A stretch of 64,000 nucleotides of DNA, taken from NCBI RefSeq assembly GCF_039544005.1, contig NZ_BAABKV010000001.1, forward strand, positions 7,378,001 to 7,442,000, in the 5' to 3' direction. The notes under the pieces were generated by a model. The model was not told the origin of the DNA and made no database searches. It saw only the letters and a list, made by a program, of their open reading frames with translations. Within the stretch, counting starts at the first letter, position 1. Each line of letters starts with the position of its first letter. The DNA comes from Kitasatospora paranensis (lineage in GTDB: Bacteria; Actinomycetota; Actinomycetes; Streptomycetales; Streptomycetaceae). The position numbers and the translations under genes were made by a program. This document shows, piece by piece, positions 56,795 to 64,000 of the stretch.

Positions 56795-58041
56795 ATGACG
56801 ACCTCCACCCCCGTCCCCATCCCGGCCACCGCTTCGGGCCCGCTCTCGGGCCTGGTGGTCGTGGATCTCAGCCGGATGCTCGCCGGCCCGTTCTGCACCA
56901 TGCTGCTGGCCGACCTCGGCGCTACCGTCATCAAGATCGAACCGCCGGCCGGCGACCTCACCCGCCCCATGGGCCCCTTCGCCGACGACGACGAACTGAA
57001 GGCCTACGGCGGCTACTTCCAGAGCGTCAACCGCAACAAGTACGGCGCCGTGGTCGATCTGACCACTGCCGAGGGCGCCGAGGTCGTCCGCCGCCTGGTC
57101 GCCGGGGCCGACATCCTGGTCGAGAACTACCGCCCCGGCGTCATGGAACGCCTCGGCCTCGGCTACGAGCAGCTCGCCGAGATCAACCCCGGGCTCGTCT
57201 ACACCGCCGTGCGCGGCTTCGGCGACCCCGTACGGGCGCCAGCCCCTACCAGGACTGGCCCAGCTACGACATCGTCGCCCAGGCCATGGGCGGCCTGCTC
57301 GGCATCACCGGCCCGGTCGGCGGCCCGCCGACCAAGACCGGCCCCGGCCTCGGCGACATCCTGCCGGCGATCTACGCCGCGCTCGGCACCCTCGCCGCCG
57401 TGCGCGAACGCGAGACCAGCGGGCACGGCCGGTTCGTCGACGTGTCGATGTACGACGCGGTGCTGGCCTCCTGCGAGCGCATCGTCTACCAGCACTCCTA
57501 CCGCGGCACCGTCCCCGGCCCGGAGGGCAACGGACACCCGATCCTCAGCCCCTTCGACGTGTTCCCCGCCCGCGACGGCTGGATCGCCCTCGCCGCGCCG
57601 AGCGACAACCACTGGGTCGCCCTGTGCAAGGCCGTCGGACGCCCCGAACTCGGCGACGACCCGCGCTTCCGGACCAATGTCGACCGCTCCGCGCACAGCG
57701 GCGAGGTCCGGGACGTCCTCGGCCGGTGGACCGCCGAACGCACCCGCGAGGAGATCACCGCGCTCCTCGGCGGACTCGTCCCCGTCGGCCCGGTCAACAC
57801 CGCGGACACCATCCTCGCCGACCCCCACGTCCACGCCCGGAACATGCTCCACCAGGTGGAACACCCCGGCATGGCAAGGCCGGTGACCATCGCCGCCAGC
57901 CCCATCAAGTTCGCCGGAGCGGAGCATTCGCCCGCCCGCCGCGCGCCCCTGCTCGGCGAACACACCGACCACGTCCTGCGCCGGGCCGGCTACGGCCCCG
58001 AGGACATCACGGAGTTGCGCCGGTCCGGCGCGGTGCACTGA
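56795..58041 (+). CDS. Family III (CaiB/BaiF) CoA transferase (frameshifted)
   Basis: The N-terminal domain begins LSGLVVVDLSRMLAGPFCTMLLADLGATVIKIE, the family hallmark, with NRNKYGAVVDL near 80 and ADILVENYRPGVMERLGLG near 108. The frame breaks at C4 (57226-57229); one added base gives GFGDPRTGASPYQDWPSYDIVAQAMGG, which restores the catalytic Asp region and leads into LLGITGPVGGPPTKTG. The whole is 415 residues. These enzymes move CoA between carboxylic acids, so it probably activates the pathway's substrate. It is cotranscribed with the acyl-CoA dehydrogenase. Confidence 0.9.
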
Positions 58042-58097
58042 CCGCCCGCAGAAGCCCAGCGCACAGCAGACCACCCCATCACGCAAGGGAGTTCACC

Positions 58098-59000
58098 ATG
58101 GGAAGCCTCGAAGGCCGGGTGGCCGTCGTCACCGGCGCCGGCAACGGCCTCGGCCGCGAGCACGCGCTGCTGCTCGCCGCCGAGGGCGCCAAGGTCGTCG
58201 TCAACGACCCGGGCATCGCGGGCGGCGCCGATGCCGCCGACGCGAGCGTCGCCCAGCAGGTCGTCGACGAGATCCGCGCCGCGGGCGGCGAGGCCGTGGC
58301 CCACACCGGCTACGCGAACGACTGGGCCGACGCCAAGTCGATGGTCGACCTGGCCGTGGAGACCTTCGGCGACCTGCACATCCTGGTCAACAACGCCGGC
58401 ATCCTCCGCGACAACACCATCTGCCGGATGAGCGAGAGCGACTGGGACTCCGTCATCTCCGTGCACATGAAGGGCCACTTCGCGCCCCTGCACCACGCCG
58501 CCAACCACTGGCGCGAGCAGACCAAGGCCGGCCGGCCGGTGAAGGCCTCGGTGATCAACACCGCGTCCGGCTCCGGCCTGCGCGGCAACCCGGGCCAGGC
58601 CAACTACGCCGCGGCCAAGGCCGCCATCGCGACGCTCTCCCTGGTTGCCGCCCGCGAACTCGAGCGGTACGGCGTCCGCGTCAACTCCCTCGCCCCCGTC
58701 GCCCGCACCCGGCTCACCCTGGCGACCCCCGGCCTCGGCGAGAAGATCGCCGCGACCGGCGAGGGTTTCGACACCTGGGACCCGGCGAACATCTCGCCCG
58801 TCGTGGCCTGGCTCGCCACCGAGGGCTGCCAGGTCAACGGCCAGATGCTGATGGTCCGCGGCGGCCGGATCGACGTCTACGACGGCTGGACCGAGCGCGA
58901 GACCCACGAGCGCGACAGCCGCTGGACGGTCAAGGAACTGGAGACCGCCCTCGGCCACCTGCCCTCCGGCCCGCCCGCCCTCAACCCCTCCGTCAAGTAA
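58098..59000 (+). CDS. SDR dehydrogenase, HSD17B4/MFE-2-like (first paralogue)
   Basis: The 300-residue protein has the cofactor motif TGAGNGLG at residues 12-19, NNAG near 100, the Ser of NTASGSG near 155 and YAAAKAA near 170. The opening GRVAVVTGAGNGLGREHALL and the NDPG motif resemble the dehydrogenase part of peroxisomal multifunctional enzyme type 2, which oxidises (3R)-hydroxyacyl-CoA. It is a close paralogue of the gene at 63242 but carries a longer C-terminus (WTERETHERDSRWTVKELE). AAGGGAG precedes ATG 58098. It would pair with the MaoC hydratases in this operon. Confidence 0.9.
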   Translation: MGSLEGRVAVVTGAGNGLGREHALLLAAEGAKVVVNDPGIAGGADAADASVAQQVVDEIRAAGGEAVAHTGYANDWADAKSMVDLAVETFGDLHILVNNAGILRDNTICRMSESDWDSVISVHMKGHFAPLHHAANHWREQTKAGRPVKASVINTASGSGLRGNPGQANYAAAKAAIATLSLVAARELERYGVRVNSLAPVARTRLTLATPGLGEKIAATGEGFDTWDPANISPVVAWLATEGCQVNGQMLMVRGGRIDVYDGWTERETHERDSRWTVKELETALGHLPSGPPALNPSVK

Positions 59001-59100
59001 CGCCCGGTCTCCCGGGCCGGGTTCCGGCCGCACGGCTGTGCGGACGGAACCCGGCCCGGGCCCGGCAGCCACCCGAGCCACACCCGAGGAACGAGAACCC

Positions 59101-59564
59101 ATGAGCACCGACACCTGGTACTGGGAGGACCTGAAGACCGGCCAGGTCTTCACCTCCCCGGCCGCACCGTCACCGAGACGGACATCGTCAACTTCGCCGG
59201 CCTCTCCGGCGACTACAACGAGGTCCACGTCAACGCCGCCTACGCCGAGAGCACCGCCTTCGGCGAGCGCATCGCCCACGGCATCCTCGGCCTCTCGATC
59301 GCCTCCGGCCTGTTCACCCGCACCGAACTGGTGCTGCGCATCCAGAGCAACCTGGTCGCCCTGCTCGGACTCGAGTGGAAGTTCACCGGCCCGGTCCTCA
59401 TCGGCGACACCATCCGCCTGGAGGCGGAGATCACCGACTGCCGCCCGACCAAGGACGGCAAGCGGGGCATCATCGAGGTCACCCGCCGCGTGGTCAACCA
59501 GCGCGGTGAGGTCGTCCAGATCGGCAAGACCCCGCTGATGCTGCTGCGGAGGACCGAGGGCTGA
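59101..59564 (+). CDS. MaoC-like dehydratase (frameshifted)
   Basis: A hot-dog hydratase: the motif FAGLSGDYNEVHVNAAYAEST holds the catalytic Asp and His near residue 35, followed by FGERIAHGILGLSIASGLF. The frame breaks at C4 (59156-59159); one added base joins QVFTSP to GRTVTETDIVNFAG and gives 154 residues. AACGAGAAC precedes ATG 59101. Its stop overlaps the next start (TGATG), so it is translated together with the second acyl-CoA dehydrogenase. Confidence 0.88.
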
Positions 59565-60724
59565 TGGCCTCCCACGGACTGCTCAGGTTCACCGAGGACC
59601 AGGAACTGCTGCGCAGCAGCGTCCGCTCCTACCTCGAGCGCGAGATCGCCCCGCAGATCGCCGAGTGCGAGCGGGAGCACCGATTCCCCTTCGATCAGCT
59701 GCCCGAGCTGGTGCAGCTCGGCTACGTCTCCGGCATCGTGCCCGAGGAGCACGGCGGCGGCGGGGCCTCCTTCACCGACCAGGCCGTCCTCATGGAGGAG
59801 GCCGGGCGCTGCTGGGCCTCGCTCCGCGTGATCATGAACACCATGACCATCGTGTCGCTCTGGCTCACCCAGTACGGCACCAAGGAGCAGAAGGAGAACT
59901 ACCTGGCCCGCATCATGGCCGGCCAGGCCAAGGTCTTCCTCGCCCTCACCTCCCCGGACCACGGCTCCGACCTGGCGAGCATGACCGCCCGCGCGGAGAA
60001 GGTGCCCGGCGGCTACAAGCTGTACGGCACCAAGACCTTCATTACCTCCGGCAGCATCGCCGACTTCGGCATCGTCTTCGCCAAGACCGACACCTCCAAG
60101 GGCCGCGAGGGCATCTCCGCCTTCATCGTCGAGCGCGGCGTCACCCCCTACACGGCGCACGACATGGAGAAGATGTTCATCCGCTCCACCACCACCTCGG
60201 AGCTCTCCTTCGACGGTGCCTTCGTCCCCGACTCGGCCCGGGTCGGCGAGGAGGGGCAGGCGATGCGGATCGCCACCCACGGCCTCAACATCGGCCGCCT
60301 GGACGTGGCCTGCGGCTCGGCGGGCCTCGCCGGTGCCGCCTTCGAACGCTCGCTGCAGTACGCCAAGGACCGCCACCAGTTCGGCCGGCCGATCGGCTCC
60401 TTCCAGCTGGTGCAGGAGATGCTGGTGACCATGGCGTGCCTCACCGAGACCGCCCGGCTGCACAGTTACCAGGCCGCCGCCGTCCTCGACGCGGGCCAGT
60501 CCGGCGAGATGGCCTGCTCGATGGCCAAGATGATCTCCACCGAGAACGCCTTCCGGGTCGCCGACCTCGCCCTCCAGGTCCACGGTGGCAGCGGCTACAT
60601 GGAGGAGCTGCCCATCGAGCGGTACTTCCGCGACGCGCGCGGCTTCACCATCCCCGAGGGCACCTCCCAGATCCAGCAGCTGATCATCGGCCGCGAGCTG
60701 ACCGGGATCAACGCCATGCGCTGA
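59564..60724 (+). CDS. Acyl-CoA dehydrogenase (second of the CoA cluster)
   Basis: The 386-residue enzyme has ALTSPDHGSDLASM near residue 126, YGTKTFITSGSIADF near 149, DRHQFGRPIGSFQLVQEML near 269 and VHGGSGYMEELPIERYFRDARGF. The catalytic Glu is kept in IPEGTSQIQQL at the C-terminus. Only moderately similar to the dehydrogenase at 55608, it probably acts on a different intermediate. It is translationally coupled to the MaoC gene. Confidence 0.93.
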   Translation: MASHGLLRFTEDQELLRSSVRSYLEREIAPQIAECEREHRFPFDQLPELVQLGYVSGIVPEEHGGGGASFTDQAVLMEEAGRCWASLRVIMNTMTIVSLWLTQYGTKEQKENYLARIMAGQAKVFLALTSPDHGSDLASMTARAEKVPGGYKLYGTKTFITSGSIADFGIVFAKTDTSKGREGISAFIVERGVTPYTAHDMEKMFIRSTTTSELSFDGAFVPDSARVGEEGQAMRIATHGLNIGRLDVACGSAGLAGAAFERSLQYAKDRHQFGRPIGSFQLVQEMLVTMACLTETARLHSYQAAAVLDAGQSGEMACSMAKMISTENAFRVADLALQVHGGSGYMEELPIERYFRDARGFTIPEGTSQIQQLIIGRELTGINAMR

Positions 60725-60904
60725 TCCCGGTCACGCGGCGGCACCGGAGACTTGCCTCGGCGCGGGCACGGCCGCGTTGCCCGAACCCCGGACGTCGTCG
60801 GCGAGCCGCCCCGCAGCCTCACCGGCCGCGCCTGACGAGCGAGGTCCGCGACCTCGCCGCCCGACCCGCCGACCAGCCACAGTCCCTCCAGTCGAAGGAT
60901 CCCC

Positions 60905-61678
60905 GTGTACACCACCCGCATCGGCACCTCCACGTCCGACTCGATCAACATCTACGGCTACGACCTCTGCTCCGAGGTCATCGGCCATGCGAACCTGGCC
61001 GACCTGGTATTCCTCGGTGCGCAGGGCCGGCTGCCGGGCGAGAACGAGTCGAAGATGCTCAACGCCCTGATGATCGGCATCGCCGAGCACGGCTTCACCC
61101 CGAGCTCGCTGGCAGCCCGTCTGACCTGGCTCGGCGCCCCCGAGGCCACCCAGGCGGCCGTGGCCGCAGGCCTGCTGGGCGCCGGCAGCGTCTATCTCGG
61201 GGCCATGGAGCTGACCACGCGCTTCCTCCAGGAGGCGCTCGCCGCCGGCCCCCGGGGACAGGAGCCGGAGAAGACCGCCGCGGCCGTGGTCGACTCCTTC
61301 GCGGCGTCCGGCCAGAAGCTCCCGGGCTTCGGCCACCCGATCCACCGCCCGGTCGACCCGCGGACCACCCGCTTCTTCGAACTCGCCGACCGGTGGGGCT
61401 TCCTGGGCCCGCACTCCATGCTGCTCCAGGCCGTCCACGCCGAGCTGGAGCGGCGCCGCGGCAAGCAGATCACCCTCAACGGCGCCGGCACCTTCGGTGC
61501 CGTCCTGGCCGACCTGGGCTTCACCTGGCAGCAGGTGCGCACGGTCGTCACCGCCGCCCGCGCCGTCGGCCTGGTCGGCCACATCGCCGAGGAGGCGTCG
61601 CGCGGCACGGCTGCCAGCACCGCCCAGCAGGTCTTCCTGCACGTCCAGAACACCACCGACTACGCGCCGGAGCGCTGA
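60905..61678 (+). CDS. Citryl-CoA lyase-like (citrate synthase fold) protein
   Basis: The 257-residue protein lacks the large N-terminal part of citrate synthase and resembles citryl-CoA lyase. It begins TRIGTSTSDSINIYGYDL and has the conserved block GQKLPGFGHPIHRPVDPRTTRF with the active-site His near residue 143, NGAGTFGAVLADLG near 197 and LVGHIAEEASRG near 225. Members cleave or form C-C bonds between an acyl-CoA and an oxoacid. GTG 60905 follows AAGGATC; 180 non-coding bases precede it. It sits next to a CitE-like lyase, so two different C-C lyases are adjacent. Confidence 0.85.
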   Translation: MYTTRIGTSTSDSINIYGYDLCSEVIGHANLADLVFLGAQGRLPGENESKMLNALMIGIAEHGFTPSSLAARLTWLGAPEATQAAVAAGLLGAGSVYLGAMELTTRFLQEALAAGPRGQEPEKTAAAVVDSFAASGQKLPGFGHPIHRPVDPRTTRFFELADRWGFLGPHSMLLQAVHAELERRRGKQITLNGAGTFGAVLADLGFTWQQVRTVVTAARAVGLVGHIAEEASRGTAASTAQQVFLHVQNTTDYAPER

Positions 61679-61684
61679 ACCACG

Positions 61685-62644
61685 ATGCCCAGTAACCGAC
61701 TTCGCCCCCGCCGTTCCTGTCTCGCCGTACCGGGCAGCAACCCGCGCTTCCTGGAGAAGGCCCAGGGCCTGCCCGCCGACCAGGTCTTCCTCGACCTGGA
61801 GGACGCCTGCGCCCCGCTGGTCAAGGAGAGCGCCCGGCACAACATCGTCGACGCCCTCAACAACGGCGACTGGGGCAAGAAGACCAAGGTCGTCCGGGTC
61901 AACGACTGGACGACGCACTGGACGTACCGGGACGTCATCACCGTCGTCGAGGGCGCCGGCCCCAACCTCGACTGCATCATGCTGCCCAAGGTCCAGGACG
62001 CCGAGCAGGTCAAGGCCCTCGACCTGCTGCTCACCCAGATCGAGAAGACCATGGGCTTCGAGGTCGGCAAGATCGGCATCGAGGCGCAGATCGAGAACGC
62101 CAAGGGCCTGATCAACGTCGACGCGATCGCCACCGCCTCGCCGCGGCTGGAGACGATCATCTTCGGCCCGGCCGACTTCATGGCCTCCATCAACATGAAG
62201 TCACTGGTCGTCGGCGAGCAGCCGCCCGGCTACGACGCGGACGCGTACCACTACATCCTGATGCGCATCCTGATGGCCGCCCGCGCCAACGACCTGCAGG
62301 CCATCGACGGCCCCTACCTGCAGATCCGCAACGCCGACGGCTACAAGGCGGTCGCCCGCCGCGCCGCCGCCCTCGGCTTCGACGGCAAGTGGGTCCTCCA
62401 CCCGGACCAGGTCGCCGCCGCGAACGAGATCTTCTCGCCCTCCCAGGAGGACTACGACCACGCCGAGCTGATCCTCGACGCCTACGACTGGTGCACCTCC
62501 GAGGCCGGCGGCGCCAAGGGCTCCGCAATGCTCGGCGACGAGATGATCGACGAGGCCAGCCGCAAGATGGCCCTCGTCATCTCCGGCAAGGGCCGCGCCG
62601 CAGGCATGGAGCGCACCTCCAAGTTCGAGCCCCCGCAGGCCTGA
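61685..62644 (+). CDS. HpcH/HpaI-family CoA ester lyase (CitE-like)
   Basis: The 319-residue TIM-barrel lyase shows PRRSCLAVPGSNPRFLEKA near residue 9, VFLDLEDACAPLVKESAR near 35, VRVNDWTTHWTYRD near 70, CIMLPKVQDAEQV near 98, IEAQIENAKGL near 132 and IIFGPADFMASI near 158; the metal-binding Glu and Asp are present. It splits malyl-, citramalyl- or 3-hydroxy-3-methylglutaryl-type CoA esters. A MaoC gene follows directly, the same pair as M. tuberculosis Rv2498c-Rv2499c (citramalyl-CoA lyase and itaconyl-CoA hydratase), which suggests a C5-dicarboxylate step. Confidence 0.9.
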   Translation: MPSNRLRPRRSCLAVPGSNPRFLEKAQGLPADQVFLDLEDACAPLVKESARHNIVDALNNGDWGKKTKVVRVNDWTTHWTYRDVITVVEGAGPNLDCIMLPKVQDAEQVKALDLLLTQIEKTMGFEVGKIGIEAQIENAKGLINVDAIATASPRLETIIFGPADFMASINMKSLVVGEQPPGYDADAYHYILMRILMAARANDLQAIDGPYLQIRNADGYKAVARRAAALGFDGKWVLHPDQVAAANEIFSPSQEDYDHAELILDAYDWCTSEAGGAKGSAMLGDEMIDEASRKMALVISGKGRAAGMERTSKFEPPQA

Positions 62645-62670
62645 CCTCCCCTCTTCCTAAGGACATCCCC

Positions 62671-63174
62671 ATGCAGTTCGGACGCACCTACGAAGAGTTC
62701 GAGGTCGGCGCGGTCTACAAGCACTGGCCCGGCAAGACGGTCACCGAGTACGACGACCACCTCTTCTGCCTGCTCACCATGAACCACCACCCCCTCCACA
62801 TGGACACCAACTATGCGGAGAACACGACCGACTTCGGCAAGAACGTCGTCGTGGGCAACTACATCTACTCCCTGCTCCTCGGCATGTCCGTGCCGGACGT
62901 CTCCGGCAAGGCCATCGCCAACCTGGAGATCGAGTCGCTGCGCCACGTCGCCCCGACCTTCCACGGCGACACGATCTACGGCGAGACGACCGTCCTCGAC
63001 AAGTGGCCGTCCAAGTCCAAGGACGACCGCGGCATCGTGTACGTCGAGACCAAGGGCTACAAGCAGGACGGCACGGTCGTCTGCATCTTCCGCCGCAAGG
63101 TGATGGTGCCGACCGAGACGTACATCAAGGAGCGCGGCGGCGAACAGCCCGGCCGCCCCGAGGCGAGTGCCTGA
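62671..63174 (+). CDS. MaoC-like hydratase, mesaconyl/itaconyl-CoA type
   Basis: The 167-residue hot-dog protein begins GRTYEEFEVGAVYKHWPGKTVTEYD and has the altered hydratase motif LLTMNHHPLHMDTNYAE, where His/Asp of the usual DxNPxH motif appear as NHHPLHMD. FGKNVVVGNYIYSLLLGM follows. This variant is typical of MaoC proteins paired with CitE-like lyases, including mesaconyl- and itaconyl-CoA hydratases. AAGGAC precedes ATG 62671. It probably hydrates an unsaturated dicarboxyl-CoA whose product the preceding lyase cleaves. Confidence 0.88.
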   Translation: MQFGRTYEEFEVGAVYKHWPGKTVTEYDDHLFCLLTMNHHPLHMDTNYAENTTDFGKNVVVGNYIYSLLLGMSVPDVSGKAIANLEIESLRHVAPTFHGDTIYGETTVLDKWPSKSKDDRGIVYVETKGYKQDGTVVCIFRRKVMVPTETYIKERGGEQPGRPEASA

Positions 63175-63241
63175 CCGGCCGGAAGTACCACGCCGCGCAG
63201 TCCCCGTACCGAAGAAGCAAGAATCACAGAGGAGTTCCATC

Positions 63242-64000
63242 ATGGGATCACTGGACGGACGTGTCGCCGTCGTCACCGGTGCCGGAGCAGGCCTCGGCCG
63301 TGAGCACGCCCTGCTGCTCGCGGCAGAGGGCGCCAAGGTCGTCGTCAACGACCTCGGTCCGGGTGCGCAGACCGTCGTCGACGAGATCAGGGCGGCGGGT
63401 GGCGAGGCCGTTGCCAACCACGACAGCGTCGCCGACTACGAGGGTGCCGGGCGGCTGGTCACCACCGCGATCGAGACCTTCGGCGACCTGCACGTCGTGG
63501 TCAACAACGCCGGCATTCTGCGCGACGGGCTGCTGGTGAACATGTCGGAGGACGACTTCGACGCCGTGGTCGCCGTGCACCTCAAGGGCGCCTGGGCGGT
63601 GTCCCGGCACGCCGCCGCGTACTGGCGCGAGCAGGCGAAGTCGGGTGTGCAGGTGGACCGGTCGCTGATCAACACCTCCTCCACCTCGGGTCTGCACGGC
63701 AACGTCGGCCAGGCCAACTACGGTGCCGCCAAGGCCGGTGTCGCAGCCCTCACGATCGTCGCGGCCGACGAGCTGGGCCGCTACCACGTGCGGGCCAATG
63801 CCATCGCGCCCGGCGCGCGTACGGCGATGACCCAGTCCACGCCCGCTCTTGCGGCGCTGGTCGCGGACAAGGGCGAGGGCTTCGACACCTGGCACCCGGG
63901 CAACGTCTCGCCGCTGGTCGGCCTGCTGGCCGCCGCGGACTGCCGCTTCACCGGCCAGGTGTTCCGTGCCTTCGGTAGCAAGGTCGAGCTGTACACGGGC
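63242..64000 (+). CDS. SDR dehydrogenase, second paralogue (runs off window)
   Basis: The 253 visible residues have TGAGAGLG at 12-19, NNAGILRDG near 92, NTSSTSG near 143 and YGAAKAG near 160, all expected SDR motifs. The first 38 residues are nearly the same as in the SDR at 58098 (MGSLxGRVAVVTGAG.GLGREHALLLAAEG), so this is an in-cluster duplicate. AGAGGAG precedes ATG 63242. No stop is reached by 64000. Confidence 0.92.
   Translation, partial: MGSLDGRVAVVTGAGAGLGREHALLLAAEGAKVVVNDLGPGAQTVVDEIRAAGGEAVANHDSVADYEGAGRLVTTAIETFGDLHVVVNNAGILRDGLLVNMSEDDFDAVVAVHLKGAWAVSRHAAAYWREQAKSGVQVDRSLINTSSTSGLHGNVGQANYGAAKAGVAALTIVAADELGRYHVRANAIAPGARTAMTQSTPALAALVADKGEGFDTWHPGNVSPLVGLLAAADCRFTGQVFRAFGSKVELYTG

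Overview
The window is high-GC DNA from an actinomycete, most likely Streptomyces or Kitasatospora. Codon third positions are almost all G or C, start codons include GTG and TTG, ribosome sites are AGGAGG-like, promoters are sparse TTGACA types, and secreted proteins carry CBM13 and peptidoglycan-binding modules. No rRNA, tRNA, CRISPR or insertion sequence is visible.

Layout. (1) 0-4.8 kb: a small acyl-CoA region with an SDR/FabG-type reductase, a MaoC hydratase, an LCAD-type acyl-CoA dehydrogenase and a PucR-type regulator. (2) 4.8-16.1 kb: a gene-poor accessory stretch. It holds a TetR regulator with its quinone oxidoreductase target, a GH62 arabinofuranosidase and a GH10 xylanase that share a LacI-type operator, and a rifampin phosphotransferase (rph) preceded by a near-perfect rifamycin-associated element. 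Two copies of a beta-glucosidase (GH1) 3' remnant lie near its two ends. (3) 16.1-46.0 kb: a large peptidoglycan-salvage island. (4) 46.1-52.4 kb: a DPBB/expansin-like secreted protein, cupin, M23 peptidase and VOC protein, plus a wrecked lipase. (5) 52.4-64 kb: an LLM oxidoreductase with LysR, then an IclR-led run of CoA genes (two acyl-CoA dehydrogenases, CoA transferase, two SDRs, two MaoC proteins, a citryl-CoA-lyase-like protein and a CitE-like lyase) that continues past the window end.

The most interesting part is region 3. It combines the functions of two separate Bacillus subtilis operons: the mur/ybb set (murQ, murR, amiE, nagZ, namZ) and the dpp/ykf set (dppA, LD-carboxypeptidase, peptide ABC transporter, NlpC/P60). 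The PTS transporter MurP is missing. A five-gene oligopeptide-type ABC transporter and a BadF-type sugar kinase take its place. NagZ, NamZ and the AmiE-like hydrolase show no signal peptide, so whole muropeptides are probably imported and dismantled in the cytoplasm. Secreted NlpC/P60 and DUF1906 proteins would generate the fragments outside. AnmK, MurK-like kinase and MurQ would turn the sugar into GlcNAc-6-P plus D-lactate, and an Fe-S/FAD D-lactate dehydrogenase sits directly after anmK. Cytoplasmic peptidases and a LysA-like decarboxylase could process the stem peptide. A short motif, (A/T)(A/T)AAGTTGC-like, recurs in the promoter regions of the divergent units.

Caution on sequence quality: 18 genes are interrupted by small deletions (19 single-base and one two-base event, no insertions), mostly in G or C runs. 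This pattern fits uncorrected homopolymer sequencing errors better than 18 independent pseudogenes. Those genes are given here as whole genes, with the site of the break noted.
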